Shown here piece by piece: positions 8,341 to 19,678 of a stretch of 64,000 nucleotides of DNA. The notes beneath the pieces are model-generated. The model did not search any database. It was not told the origin of the DNA and saw only the letters and a program-made list of their open reading frames with translations. Position numbers and translations under genes: made by a program. The DNA is from DASZVB01 sp035545855. GTDB taxonomy: Bacteria > Myxococcota_A > Polyangia > Polyangiales > Polyangiaceae. The stretch lies in the NCBI GenBank assembly GCA_035545855.1, contig DASZXK010000108.1, positions 53,487-117,486 of the forward strand, written 5' to 3'. Position 1 is the stretch's first letter; each line of letters opens with the position of its first letter.

Positions 8341-9566
8341 ACCTGCTCCAGACGCTCCCGATCGCGATGCGCGCGCTCCTCCGGAACAAGACGAGGAGCT
8401 TCCTGACGGCGCTCGGCGTGGTCATCGGCGTCGCGTCCGTCATCTCCATGGTCGCGATCGGCGAGGGCGCGAAGAGCAGCGTGGAGAAGGTGTTCGCCTC
8501 CATGGGCACGAACCTCCTCATCGTGCTCTCGGGCTCCACGACCTCCGGCGGCGTCATGGGCGGCTTCGGCTCCATGCCGACGCTCACCTGGGACGACCTC
8601 CGAGCGATCCAGACGGAAGCGCCCGCGGTGCGTGCCGCGGCCCCCCAGCTCAACACGCGCGTGTCCGTCGTCGGGGAGGACGCGAACTGGAACACCCAGG
8701 TCACGGGCACGACGCCGGAGTACTTCATGATCCGGAGCTGGAAGCTCGGACACGGCGCGCTCCTCTCGGAGTCGGACGTCGAGACCGGAAACAAGGTGAT
8801 CGTCCTCGGGCAGACGGTGGTGGACCGTCTCTTCGGTCCCAACGTCGAGGCCGTCGGGCGAACGGTCCGTCTCCGCGCGATCCCGTTCGTCGTCATCGGC
8901 GTGCTGGACCGGAAGGGGCAGTCCCCCATGGGCCAGGACTACGACGATTCCGCGTTCATCCCGGTCAGCACCTTCCAGGCGAAGATCCAGGGCGGACTCC
9001 AGAAGTACCTCGCCGGCGCGATCGTCGTGAGCGCGGTGGCGGCCGACCAGACGAACCGCGCGCAATCGGAGATCCAGGGCATCCTCCGCGACCGGCACCA
9101 CATCGCGTCCAGGGCGGACGACGACTTCAACGTCCGGAACTTGACGGAGATCGCCGCCGCCCAGCAGCAGGGGACCAAGACGCTCACGTCGCTCCTCGCG
9201 GCCATCGCCATCGTGTCGCTCCTCGTCGGCGGCATCGGCATCATGAACATCATGCTGGTCAGCGTGAGCGAGCGGACGCGGGAGATCGGCATCCGCATGG
9301 CCGTGGGGGCGAAGCCCTGGCACATCCTCACGCAGTTCCTGGTGGAGGCCATGACGCTCTCCATGATGGGCGGCCTCGCGGGCGTGATGCTCGGGACGTT
9401 CGTCGCGTCCACCCTCGCCCAGCAGCTCGGCTGGGCGCTCGTCATGCGACCGGACATCGTCGTCGTCTCGGTGGGCTTCAGCGCGGTCGTCGGCATCGCG
9501 TTCGGGCTCTACCCCGCGCAGAAGGCAGCCCAACTCGATCCGATAGACGCCCTGAGGTACGAGTGA
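8337..9566 (+). CDS. MacB-type ABC transporter permease (FtsX-like)
   Basis: A 409-residue permease. The N-terminal helix (residues about 18-42, FLTALGVVIGVASVISMVAI) is followed by a large periplasmic MacB_PCD domain (about 45-270) and three C-terminal helices. These include LLAAIAIVSLLVGGIGIMNI, the cytoplasmic coupling segment SVSERTREIGIRMAVGAKPWHI, and a last helix near residue 380. The chain ends in the conserved LDPIDALRYE. This architecture is that of MacB/FtsX permeases. The GTG start overlaps the ATPase stop by four bases and its own stop overlaps the TolC-like gene start, so stoichiometric translation is likely. Substrate unknown. Confidence 0.95.
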   Translation: MNLLQTLPIAMRALLRNKTRSFLTALGVVIGVASVISMVAIGEGAKSSVEKVFASMGTNLLIVLSGSTTSGGVMGGFGSMPTLTWDDLRAIQTEAPAVRAAAPQLNTRVSVVGEDANWNTQVTGTTPEYFMIRSWKLGHGALLSESDVETGNKVIVLGQTVVDRLFGPNVEAVGRTVRLRAIPFVVIGVLDRKGQSPMGQDYDDSAFIPVSTFQAKIQGGLQKYLAGAIVVSAVAADQTNRAQSEIQGILRDRHHIASRADDDFNVRNLTEIAAAQQQGTKTLTSLLAAIAIVSLLVGGIGIMNIMLVSVSERTREIGIRMAVGAKPWHILTQFLVEAMTLSMMGGLAGVMLGTFVASTLAQQLGWALVMRPDIVVVSVGFSAVVGIAFGLYPAQKAAQLDPIDALRYE

Positions 9567-11017
9567 TGAATCGACGCCTAGCGACCAGTCAGGTGGTCAT
9601 TTTCTTGGAGCTCCTCTCCGTCGCCGCGGTCGCCGCGCCGCCGCCGGCCGACGCTCCCGGATCGCCGTCCGCCGCGCCGGCGGAATCCGCGGCGCCCGCG
9701 TCCGGCTCCGCTCCACCGAGCACACCGGCGTCCGCGCCCGTCCCCGCGCCGTCGCTCGCGCCCGCGACGGGCCGCCGCGTCCTCAGCCTCGCCGACGCCG
9801 AGCGCAACGCGCTCGCGAACCAGCCGCAGATCCTCCAGGCCCGGGCGCAGACCCGCGCCGCGTACGCTCGCGCGGACGAGGCCCACTCCGGCCTCTACCC
9901 CCAGGTGACCGCGACGGCGAACTACGCGCGCGGGACGGCGAACTTCGTCCAGCGTCCCGGGGCGCTCCCATCGAACATCCCCGTTCGCTCGCGGACGTCG
10001 TTCGACACCTTCGACTCGTTCAACTTCGGCCTGAACGCCACGCAGCTCGTCTACGACTTCGGGCAGACGACCTCGAGCGCCCGGGCGGCGAAGTCGAGCG
10101 CCGAGGCGCAAGCGGAGAGCGAACGGACGACGCGCCTCTCCGTGCTCCTCGCGGTCCGGAGCGCCCACGCGCTCGCCTGGGCGAACGCGTCGCTCGCGGA
10201 GGTCTCGCGCCGCACGCTCGCGAACGCCGAGCGACACGTCGCGCAGATCGAGGGCCTCGTGCGAGCCGGAGCGCGACCCGAGATCGATCTCGCGCAGGTC
10301 CGGGCGGATCGGGCGAACGCGTCGCTCGCCGTCATCAACGCCGAGAACGCTTACGAGACGGCGAAGGCCCAGCTGAATCAGGCGATGGGCGTGGAACAGG
10401 ACACGAACTACGACGTCTCGGACGAGCGGATCCCCGCGGTCGTCGGCGAGGACTGGGACGACGCGCGCCTGCTGGATTCGGCCATGACGACCCGTCCGGA
10501 GCTCCGCACGCTCGCGAAGCAGGTGGAGGCGAACGAACGGCAGCTCTCCTCGGTCCGAGGGGGCTACGGCCCGAGCCTCGGCGTCAGCGCGTCCGCGACC
10601 GAGGGCGGGCGGGACCTGACGGCGCTCACGTGGAACCTGAGCGCCGGCGCGAACCTCACGTGGCCGCTCTTCCAGGGCGGCATCACGAACGCGCGCGTGG
10701 ACGAAGCGACGGCGAACCTGGACGCCGCGCGGAGCGCGCTCTCGCTCGAGCGGCAGCAGATCCGGCTCGAGATCGTCCAGGCGAAGCTCTCGCTCCGGGC
10801 GGCCCTCGCCGCCGTGGACGCCGCGCGCGAGGTCGAGAAGAACGCGAGAGAACGGCTCCGACTCGCGGATGCCAGGTATCAGGCCGGAGCCGGGTCGATC
10901 ATCGAGCTCGAAGACGCGGAGGTCGCGGAAGCGACCGCCGCGGGGCAGGTCGTCCAGGCGGACTACGGGCTCTCGCTCGCTCGCGCGCAGCTCGAAAAAG
11001 GGCTCGGGCGGCGCTGA
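9566..11017 (+). CDS. TolC family outer membrane efflux protein
   Basis: A 483-residue outer-membrane channel protein. A signal peptide (residues 1-23, ending AVAA) is followed by an unusual Pro/Ala/Ser-rich spacer of about 45 residues. Two tandem OEP repeats then run at about residues 75-270 and 290-483. Each is long alpha-helix flanking short beta segments, for example LVYDFGQTTSSARAAKSS and WPLFQGGITNARVDEATANL, the typical paired strand-helix junctions. Start could be GTG at 9563 or ATG at 9566; I prefer the ATG, which overlaps the permease stop. It is the outer-membrane exit of the preceding MacA-MacB system. A small hairpin surrounds its stop codon (GGCGC and GCGCC). Confidence 0.92.
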   Translation: MNRRLATSQVVIFLELLSVAAVAAPPPADAPGSPSAAPAESAAPASGSAPPSTPASAPVPAPSLAPATGRRVLSLADAERNALANQPQILQARAQTRAAYARADEAHSGLYPQVTATANYARGTANFVQRPGALPSNIPVRSRTSFDTFDSFNFGLNATQLVYDFGQTTSSARAAKSSAEAQAESERTTRLSVLLAVRSAHALAWANASLAEVSRRTLANAERHVAQIEGLVRAGARPEIDLAQVRADRANASLAVINAENAYETAKAQLNQAMGVEQDTNYDVSDERIPAVVGEDWDDARLLDSAMTTRPELRTLAKQVEANERQLSSVRGGYGPSLGVSASATEGGRDLTALTWNLSAGANLTWPLFQGGITNARVDEATANLDAARSALSLERQQIRLEIVQAKLSLRAALAAVDAAREVEKNARERLRLADARYQAGAGSIIELEDAEVAEATAAGQVVQADYGLSLARAQLEKGLGRR

Positions 11018-11089
11018 GCGCCGACGTGCCCGGCCCCGAGAGCGCCCGTCGTTGCATTGGGCAGGGGCCCGCCGTACGCCTCTCGCCTC

Positions 11090-14722
<3,633 letters not shown>

Positions 14723-14726
14723 TTGC

Positions 14727-14743
14727 CGCGGGCTGTCCCCGCG
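14727..14743. terminator. Short hairpin between convergent genes
   Basis: CGCGGG (14727-14732) and CCCGCG (14738-14743) form a six-pair stem with a five-base loop between the end of the fusion gene and the end of argC. It has no T-tract, but its position between two convergent stops fits a bidirectional terminator. Confidence 0.4.
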
Positions 14744-14750
14744 AGGGCGC

Positions 14751-15725
14751 TCAGACGAGACCCGCGGTCTCTTCGAGGCCGAGCATCAGGTTCAGGTTCT
14801 GCACGGCGGCGCCGGACGCGCCCTTGCCGAGGTTGTCGAGCCGCGCCGAGAGCACGAGCTGCTCTCCGTGGCCCGTCGCGAGGAGCTCGACGCGGTTCGT
14901 GCCGTTGCACGCCACGGCGGAGAGCGACGGCGTCCCCATGCCCGGGATCGCGTCCGGCGCCGTGGTCCCCGCGTCTTGCGGCAGCACCGAGACGAACGGC
15001 TCCCCCTCGTAACGCCTCGACCAGATCGCGTGGATCTCCTCCGGCGTGGTCTTCCGGGCGAGGAGGCGCTGATGGAGCGGCACGTTCACGATCATCCCGC
15101 GGTAGTAGTTCCCGACGATGGGACAGAACACCGGGGCCTCCGCGAGCCCGGAGTGCACGCGCATCTCCGGGACGTGCTTGTGCTTCAGGCCGAGCGCGTA
15201 CGGGCGCACGGCCCAGTCCGGGCTCTCGCCCGAGTGGTCGTGCCCGGTGTAGGATTGAATGAGCTTCTTGCCGCCGCCCGAGTAGCCGCTCAGGGCGTGG
15301 ACCGTCACGGGGTAGTCCGTGGGAACGATGCCCGCGTCAACGAGCGGGCGGAGCGCGAGGAGGAACCCCGTCGGATAGCAGCCGGGGTTCGCGACGAAGC
15401 GCGCCGAGCGGATCCGGTCGCGCTGGCCCGGGGCGAGCTCGGGGAGCCCGTACACCCACCCGTCGTTCGTCCGGTGCGCCGTGCTCGCGTCGACGACCTT
15501 CGTGCGATCGCCGCCGAGGAGCCCGACCGTCTCCACGGCCGCCGCATCCGGCAGGCACAAGATCACCAGATCGGCGGCGGCGAGAACGTCCCGTTTCGCC
15601 TGCGGATCCTTCCGGTGCTCCGCCGCGATCTCGAGGAGCGAGACGTCGCTCCGGCGCACGAGCCGTTCCCGGATCTCGAGCCCCGTCGTTCCTTCCTGCC
15701 CATCGATGAAAATGGATTTTTTCAC
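14751..15725 (-). CDS. argC: N-acetyl-gamma-glutamyl-phosphate reductase, type 2
   Basis: Third enzyme of arginine biosynthesis: NADPH-dependent reduction of N-acetylglutamyl phosphate to the semialdehyde. The 324-residue length and motifs fit the shorter type 2 ArgC. The N-terminus has IFIDGQEGTTGLEIRERL as nucleotide-binding loop. The catalytic cysteine lies in VANPGCYPTGFLLAL. HALSGYSGGGKK, KHKHVPEM and the closing NLGKGASGAAVQNLNLMLGL are all family signatures. Start is a GTG (VKKSIFIDG) with no clear ribosome site. No other arg gene is near, so the pathway is dispersed. It converges on the fusion gene and is divergent from the PhzF-family gene with 240 bases between. Confidence 0.95.
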   Translation of the reverse strand: MKKSIFIDGQEGTTGLEIRERLVRRSDVSLLEIAAEHRKDPQAKRDVLAAADLVILCLPDAAAVETVGLLGGDRTKVVDASTAHRTNDGWVYGLPELAPGQRDRIRSARFVANPGCYPTGFLLALRPLVDAGIVPTDYPVTVHALSGYSGGGKKLIQSYTGHDHSGESPDWAVRPYALGLKHKHVPEMRVHSGLAEAPVFCPIVGNYYRGMIVNVPLHQRLLARKTTPEEIHAIWSRRYEGEPFVSVLPQDAGTTAPDAIPGMGTPSLSAVACNGTNRVELLATGHGEQLVLSARLDNLGKGASGAAVQNLNLMLGLEETAGLV

Positions 15726-15965
15726 TGGAATACCAGGCGCGTAGGTCTGGATCGGAGACGTCTCGACTGCAAGCACGCCGTCTCGTCGGCCGGGGGGACG
15801 CGTAGTGATCTTTTTGCTCGCGAATCGGCTCTGCCACCGGACCGTGAACCCCGTGAAACAGAAGCGAATCTCCGTCCTCGCTCGGCTGGACGCGACGCGC
15901 TCGCGGTGGCATGCGATTCGGGCCGCGCAATCCGGTATGACCGTGGGCCGCTTCCCCCGAAATCC

Positions 15966-16865
15966 ATGAAGTCCTTCTCGTATCGTTTGCTGGATGTCTT
16001 CACCAACGTTCCGTTCGGGGGGAATCCGCTCGCCGTCTTCACGGATGCGCGTGGGCTGACGGACCAGCACATGCAGAGCATCGCTCGCGAGATGAACCTC
16101 TCCGAGACGACGTTCGTGCTCCCCGCGCGGGACGGAACGAGCCACTACTGGGTGCGGATCTTCACGCCGCTGACGGAGCTCCCGGCGGGCGGCGTCCCGA
16201 CGATCGGAACCGCCTTCGCGCTCGCGCTGGAGAAGCAGCTCCGCGCGGAGTCGACGAAGCAGCGCATGGTGTTCGAGGAGCAGACGGGGCCCATCTCCGT
16301 GACGATGCAGTCGCCGATGCTCACGATGCAGCAGCCGCTCCCCGAGTACGGCCCGCTCTTCGGCGAGCGCGAGGCCGTCGCCGCGATGCTCGGTCTCGAA
16401 GCGACGTGCCTCACCCAGGGGCTTCCCACGCAGAGCGTCTCCTGCGGCGTCCCGTACCTCCTCGTCCCGGTGGTGGACCTCGAGTGCATGCAGCGCATCC
16501 GCTTCCGTCAGGACATCTGGGAGCGCGTGCTGAAGAAGACGGCGCACCCGCAGGTGTTCGCGTTCTCGCTCGAGCCCCGCACGCAGGGCCCGCTCGCTCA
16601 CTGTCGGATGTTCGCGCCGGGTCTCGGCGTCTCGGAGGATCCGGCGACGGCCACCGCGGCCGGCCCCCTCGCCGCCTACCTCGCCAAGTGGGGGATCCTC
16701 GGCGACCAGCCGACGGTGAGCTTCACCTTCGAGCAGGGGTTCGAGATCAACCGGCCGAGCTTCATTCACGTGATGCTCGCGCGAACCGGCGATCGCGTGA
16801 CCACCCTCCGCGTCGGCGGCCAGTGCGTGGCCATCGGCGAGGGGAAGTTCGAGCTGGAGATCTGA
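15966..16865 (+). CDS. PhzF family isomerase-like protein
   Basis: A 299-residue protein with the two-lobed diaminopimelate-epimerase-like fold of PhzF. The N-terminus (DVFTNVPFGGNPLAVF) and the catalytic Glu47 in NLSETTFVL are kept, and the second lobe shows ...SEDPATATAAGPLAAYL with its conserved Asp. The usual FAGHPT loop is changed to AGGVPT, so the His used by true PhzF is Val77 here. Together with the absence of other phenazine genes, this argues against phenazine synthesis. The family also includes isomerases of unknown substrate. Start is the ATG at 15966. It stands alone, divergent from argC. Confidence 0.87.
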   Translation: MKSFSYRLLDVFTNVPFGGNPLAVFTDARGLTDQHMQSIAREMNLSETTFVLPARDGTSHYWVRIFTPLTELPAGGVPTIGTAFALALEKQLRAESTKQRMVFEEQTGPISVTMQSPMLTMQQPLPEYGPLFGEREAVAAMLGLEATCLTQGLPTQSVSCGVPYLLVPVVDLECMQRIRFRQDIWERVLKKTAHPQVFAFSLEPRTQGPLAHCRMFAPGLGVSEDPATATAAGPLAAYLAKWGILGDQPTVSFTFEQGFEINRPSFIHVMLARTGDRVTTLRVGGQCVAIGEGKFELEI

Positions 16866-16891
16866 GCGGATTCCCCGGAAATCGTGGGGGC

Positions 16892-16915
16892 CTCGGGCCT
16901 GGAGCGGGCCCGGAG
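16892..16915 (+). terminator. GC-rich hairpin after the PhzF-family gene
   Basis: CTCGGGCC (16892-16899) pairs with GGCCCGgAG (16907-16915) with one bulged base and a seven-base loop, 27 bases after the stop. No T-tract follows. Confidence 0.38.
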
Positions 16916-16956
16916 CGGGGCTGGATCGCGGGCCGCCGGCCGTGTAGCGTTTTGTC

Positions 16957-17493
16957 ATGAACATCCAGACGGCCACCATCCGCCGGCTTCGGGACGCGCT
17001 GCTCCAGAGCGGGCGCAGGGCGGAGGCCGTCCAGTCGAGCGCCTTCGAGGCTCTGGCGCGCGCGGGCATCCTCTCGGAAGAGGAGCAGGCGGCCCTGAAG
17101 CGCGTGGACCCGATGGCCGAGACGATGTTCCTGATGATGGCCGCGGACGGGAAGATCACCGCCGCGGAGCGGGACGCGATGCGCGGCGCGATCCGGGGTC
17201 TCACCGCGAACCTCCTCCACGAGGGCACGATCCAGGTGATGATCGAGACGTACGAGAAGACGCTCGCCGCGGAGGGGCGTGAGGCGCGCCTCAAGGCCAT
17301 CGGCGCTCAGCTCGCGGGTCACGTGAGCGATGCAGAGGGCGCGTTCGCGCTCGCCGCCGCCGTGGCGCTCGCCGACGACGACGTGGACCAGGAAGAGCAG
17401 GACCTCGTGGAGCAGCTCGCTTCGTGGTTCGGCATCACTCCGACGCGCGCCGAGCAGCTCCTGGATCAGCTCGAGGAAGACAAGGACAAGTGA
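16957..17493 (+). CDS. TerB-like (tellurite resistance/DjlA N-terminal fold) protein
   Basis: A 178-residue all-helical soluble protein. Two copies of the TerB pattern are visible: METMFLMMAADGKITAAERDAM near residue 50, and FALAAAVALADDDVDQEEQDLVEQLASWFGI near residue 130. Both carry the acidic clusters that bind metal or partners in TerB. TerB proteins take part in membrane-associated stress complexes, but there are no other ter genes here and resistance to tellurite cannot be inferred. It ends ten bases before the UDP-glucose dehydrogenase start, so the two probably share a transcript. Confidence 0.82.
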   Translation: MNIQTATIRRLRDALLQSGRRAEAVQSSAFEALARAGILSEEEQAALKRVDPMAETMFLMMAADGKITAAERDAMRGAIRGLTANLLHEGTIQVMIETYEKTLAAEGREARLKAIGAQLAGHVSDAEGAFALAAAVALADDDVDQEEQDLVEQLASWFGITPTRAEQLLDQLEEDKDK

Positions 17494-17503
17494 GGCTCCG
17501 CTC

Positions 17504-18829
17504 GTGAAGATCGCGGTCGTCGGTACCGGATACGTCGGTCTGGTCGCGGGTGCCTGTTTCGCGGACGTCGGGAGCGACGTCGTCTGCGTCGACGTGGACC
17601 CGGAGAAGCTCCGGAGGCTCGAGCAAGGGCACGTGCCGTTCTTCGAGCCCGGTCTCGAGTCGCTCGTGCGGCGGAACTATCCCTCGCGGCTCCGGTTCTC
17701 GTCGGATCTCGCGGCCTCGGTCGCCGGGCGACGTGTCGTCTTCGTGGCGGTCGGCACGCCCCCGAACGAGGACGGCTCCGCGGACCTCTCGCACGTCCTC
17801 GCCGTCGCGCGGGACGTCGCGCGCGTCGCGACGAACGATCTCGCCCTCGTCTTGAAGAGCACCGTCCCCGTCGGCACGAACGAGAAGGTGACGGCCATCG
17901 TCCGGAAGGAAGGCCGCCACCAGATCTCGGTCGTGAGCAATCCGGAGTTCCTGAAGGAAGGGGACGCCGTCCAGGACTTCCTGAAGCCCGATCGCATCGT
18001 CGTCGGCACGGACGACGACCACGCGTTCGAGCTCCTGAATCGCCTCTACGCTCCGTTCAATCGGCAGCGAAACCGCCTGGTGCGAATGGGCCCGAAGAGC
18101 GCGGAGATCGTGAAGTACGCCGCGAACGCGCTCCTCGCGACGCGCATCTCCTTCATGAACGAGATCGCGCGGCTCTGCGACGCCGCCGGCGGAGACGTGG
18201 AGGACGTCCGCATCGCGCTCGGGGCGGACCACCGCCTGGGCTACCATTTCCTCTACCCGGGGCTCGGTTTCGGCGGGAGCTGCTTCCCGAAGGACCTCCG
18301 CGCGCTCGTCCGCACGGGAGACGAGCACGGCCTCCACCTCGAGATGGCCCGCGCCGCCATCGTCGCGAACGAGGCGCCGGTCGAGGACCTCGTCCGGGAC
18401 CTGGAGGGAGCTCTCGGCTCGCTCTCCGGCAGGACGATCGCCGTGTGGGGGCTCGCCTTCAAGCCACGTACGGACGACGTTCGCGAAGCTCCCGCGCTCC
18501 GTTTGATCGAGAAGGTCGTGAAGAAGGGCGCCGTCGTTCGCGCGACGGATCCCCAGGCGATCGACACCGCGCGAGTCCGGCTGAGAGAAGCGGGGATCGA
18601 GAGCGCCGTCACGCTCCTCACGGATCCGTACGCCGCGTGCGAAGGGGCGGACGCGCTCGTCATCGCGACGGAGTGGAGCGAGTTCCGCGCGCCGGACGCC
18701 GAGCGGCTCCGGAAGCTCCTCCGCGGCAAGCATGTCTTCGACGGCCGGAACGCGCTCGTCCCCGAGGAGATCGTGGAAGCAGGTCTCGTCTACCGCGGCG
18801 TCGGCCGTCCGCGGCGCGATCCGTCCTAG
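17504..18829 (+). CDS. ugd: UDP-glucose 6-dehydrogenase
   Basis: Oxidises UDP-glucose twice with NAD to UDP-glucuronate, a precursor of polysaccharide and lipid A sugars. The 441-residue protein has the N-terminal Rossmann loop VVGTGYVGLVAGACFADVG, the central FLKEGDAVQDFLKPDRIVVG block, and the catalytic Cys260 in GFGGSCFPKDLRAL. The C-terminal domain (GLAFKPRTDDVREAPA) is a second nucleotide-binding fold. Start is GTG at 17504, ten bases after the TerB-like stop. Length and motifs match the family fully. Its product may feed exopolysaccharide synthesis typical of this group, but no glycosyltransferase operon is adjacent. Confidence 0.96.
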   Translation: MKIAVVGTGYVGLVAGACFADVGSDVVCVDVDPEKLRRLEQGHVPFFEPGLESLVRRNYPSRLRFSSDLAASVAGRRVVFVAVGTPPNEDGSADLSHVLAVARDVARVATNDLALVLKSTVPVGTNEKVTAIVRKEGRHQISVVSNPEFLKEGDAVQDFLKPDRIVVGTDDDHAFELLNRLYAPFNRQRNRLVRMGPKSAEIVKYAANALLATRISFMNEIARLCDAAGGDVEDVRIALGADHRLGYHFLYPGLGFGGSCFPKDLRALVRTGDEHGLHLEMARAAIVANEAPVEDLVRDLEGALGSLSGRTIAVWGLAFKPRTDDVREAPALRLIEKVVKKGAVVRATDPQAIDTARVRLREAGIESAVTLLTDPYAACEGADALVIATEWSEFRAPDAERLRKLLRGKHVFDGRNALVPEEIVEAGLVYRGVGRPRRDPS

Positions 18830-18830
18830 C

Positions 18831-19610
18831 TCACCCGTTCACCACGGCGCGGAGCTCCTCGTGGATCCGCCCGTTCGTGAGCACGAGGTGGCCGGCGGAG
18901 AGGTCCGGCGCTCCGCCGTCGAAGGACGTGAGCCGTGCGCCTCCTCCGAGCGCGATCGCGGCGCCGGCCGCGACGTCCCAGGCGTGGAGCGCGCGCTCCC
19001 AGTAGCCGTCGAACGTGCCGTCCGCGACGAAGCAGCAATCGAGGGCCGCCGAGCCGTCTCGCCGGACGCCCTGCGCCCGCTTCTGGACGGCCTCGAAGGA
19101 CGCGAAGTTGTTGCCCGGAGCCGTCACGCGATCCGGCGGAAACCCGGTCGCGAGGAGGGCATGCTCGAGCGTCGCCGTGTCGCTCACGTGGCACGCCGAA
19201 CCGTTCCGGAACGCGCCGAGCCCGGGGCCTCCCCACCATTCCACGCCGAGCACCGGCGCGACCACGGCTCCGGCGACGGGCTTTCCGCCCTCCATCGCGC
19301 CGATGGACACGCAGAAGAACGGATGGCCGTGCACGAAGTTCATCGTGCCGTCGAGCGGATCGACGAACCACGTGAGCCCGGAAGCCGTGCCCCCGCCCTC
19401 CTCCGCGACGATCGCGACCTCCGGCGTTTCACGAAGGAGGAGCTCCCGGATCCGGCGCTCGCTCTTCACGTCGAACTCCGTCACGAGATCCCAGCGCGCT
19501 TTCTCCGTCGCGGCAGGACGGCTGCGGTACCCGGCGAGGAGGATCCGAGCGGCGTCGCGAGCGACGGAAAGGGCGGTTTCGGCGAGGCGCCACGCGGAAC
19601 GAGTCTCCAC
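18831..19610 (-). CDS. Inositol monophosphatase family protein
   Basis: A 259-residue Mg-dependent sugar-phosphate phosphatase of the IMPase/HisN family. The metal sites are intact: DLVTEFDVKSE, AEEGGG, motif A DPLDGTMNFVHG, and motif B WDVAAGAAI near the C-terminus. The likely substrate is inositol phosphate, histidinol phosphate or a nucleotide such as PAP; sequence alone does not decide. Upstream in-frame TTG (19682) gives 24 extra residues with no signal-like character, so I prefer the GTG at 19610, which fits the family N-terminus. It converges on ugd with a single base between stop codons. Confidence 0.9.
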   Translation of the reverse strand: METRSAWRLAETALSVARDAARILLAGYRSRPAATEKARWDLVTEFDVKSERRIRELLLRETPEVAIVAEEGGGTASGLTWFVDPLDGTMNFVHGHPFFCVSIGAMEGGKPVAGAVVAPVLGVEWWGGPGLGAFRNGSACHVSDTATLEHALLATGFPPDRVTAPGNNFASFEAVQKRAQGVRRDGSAALDCCFVADGTFDGYWERALHAWDVAAGAAIALGGGARLTSFDGGAPDLSAGHLVLTNGRIHEELRAVVNG

Positions 19611-19678
19611 GGCGAAAACCGAGCACGGTCCAGCGCCGGTGACTAGCTGCGTTTCGGCGAGCGTCCCTGGACCGTGCG

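Noticed and set aside
15966..16865. Phenazine biosynthesis
   Set aside because: No other phz gene is present and the protein has a changed active-site loop.
16957..17493. Tellurite resistance operon
   Set aside because: Only one TerB-like protein is present; the terC, terD and terZ partners are missing, and the neighbour is ugd.
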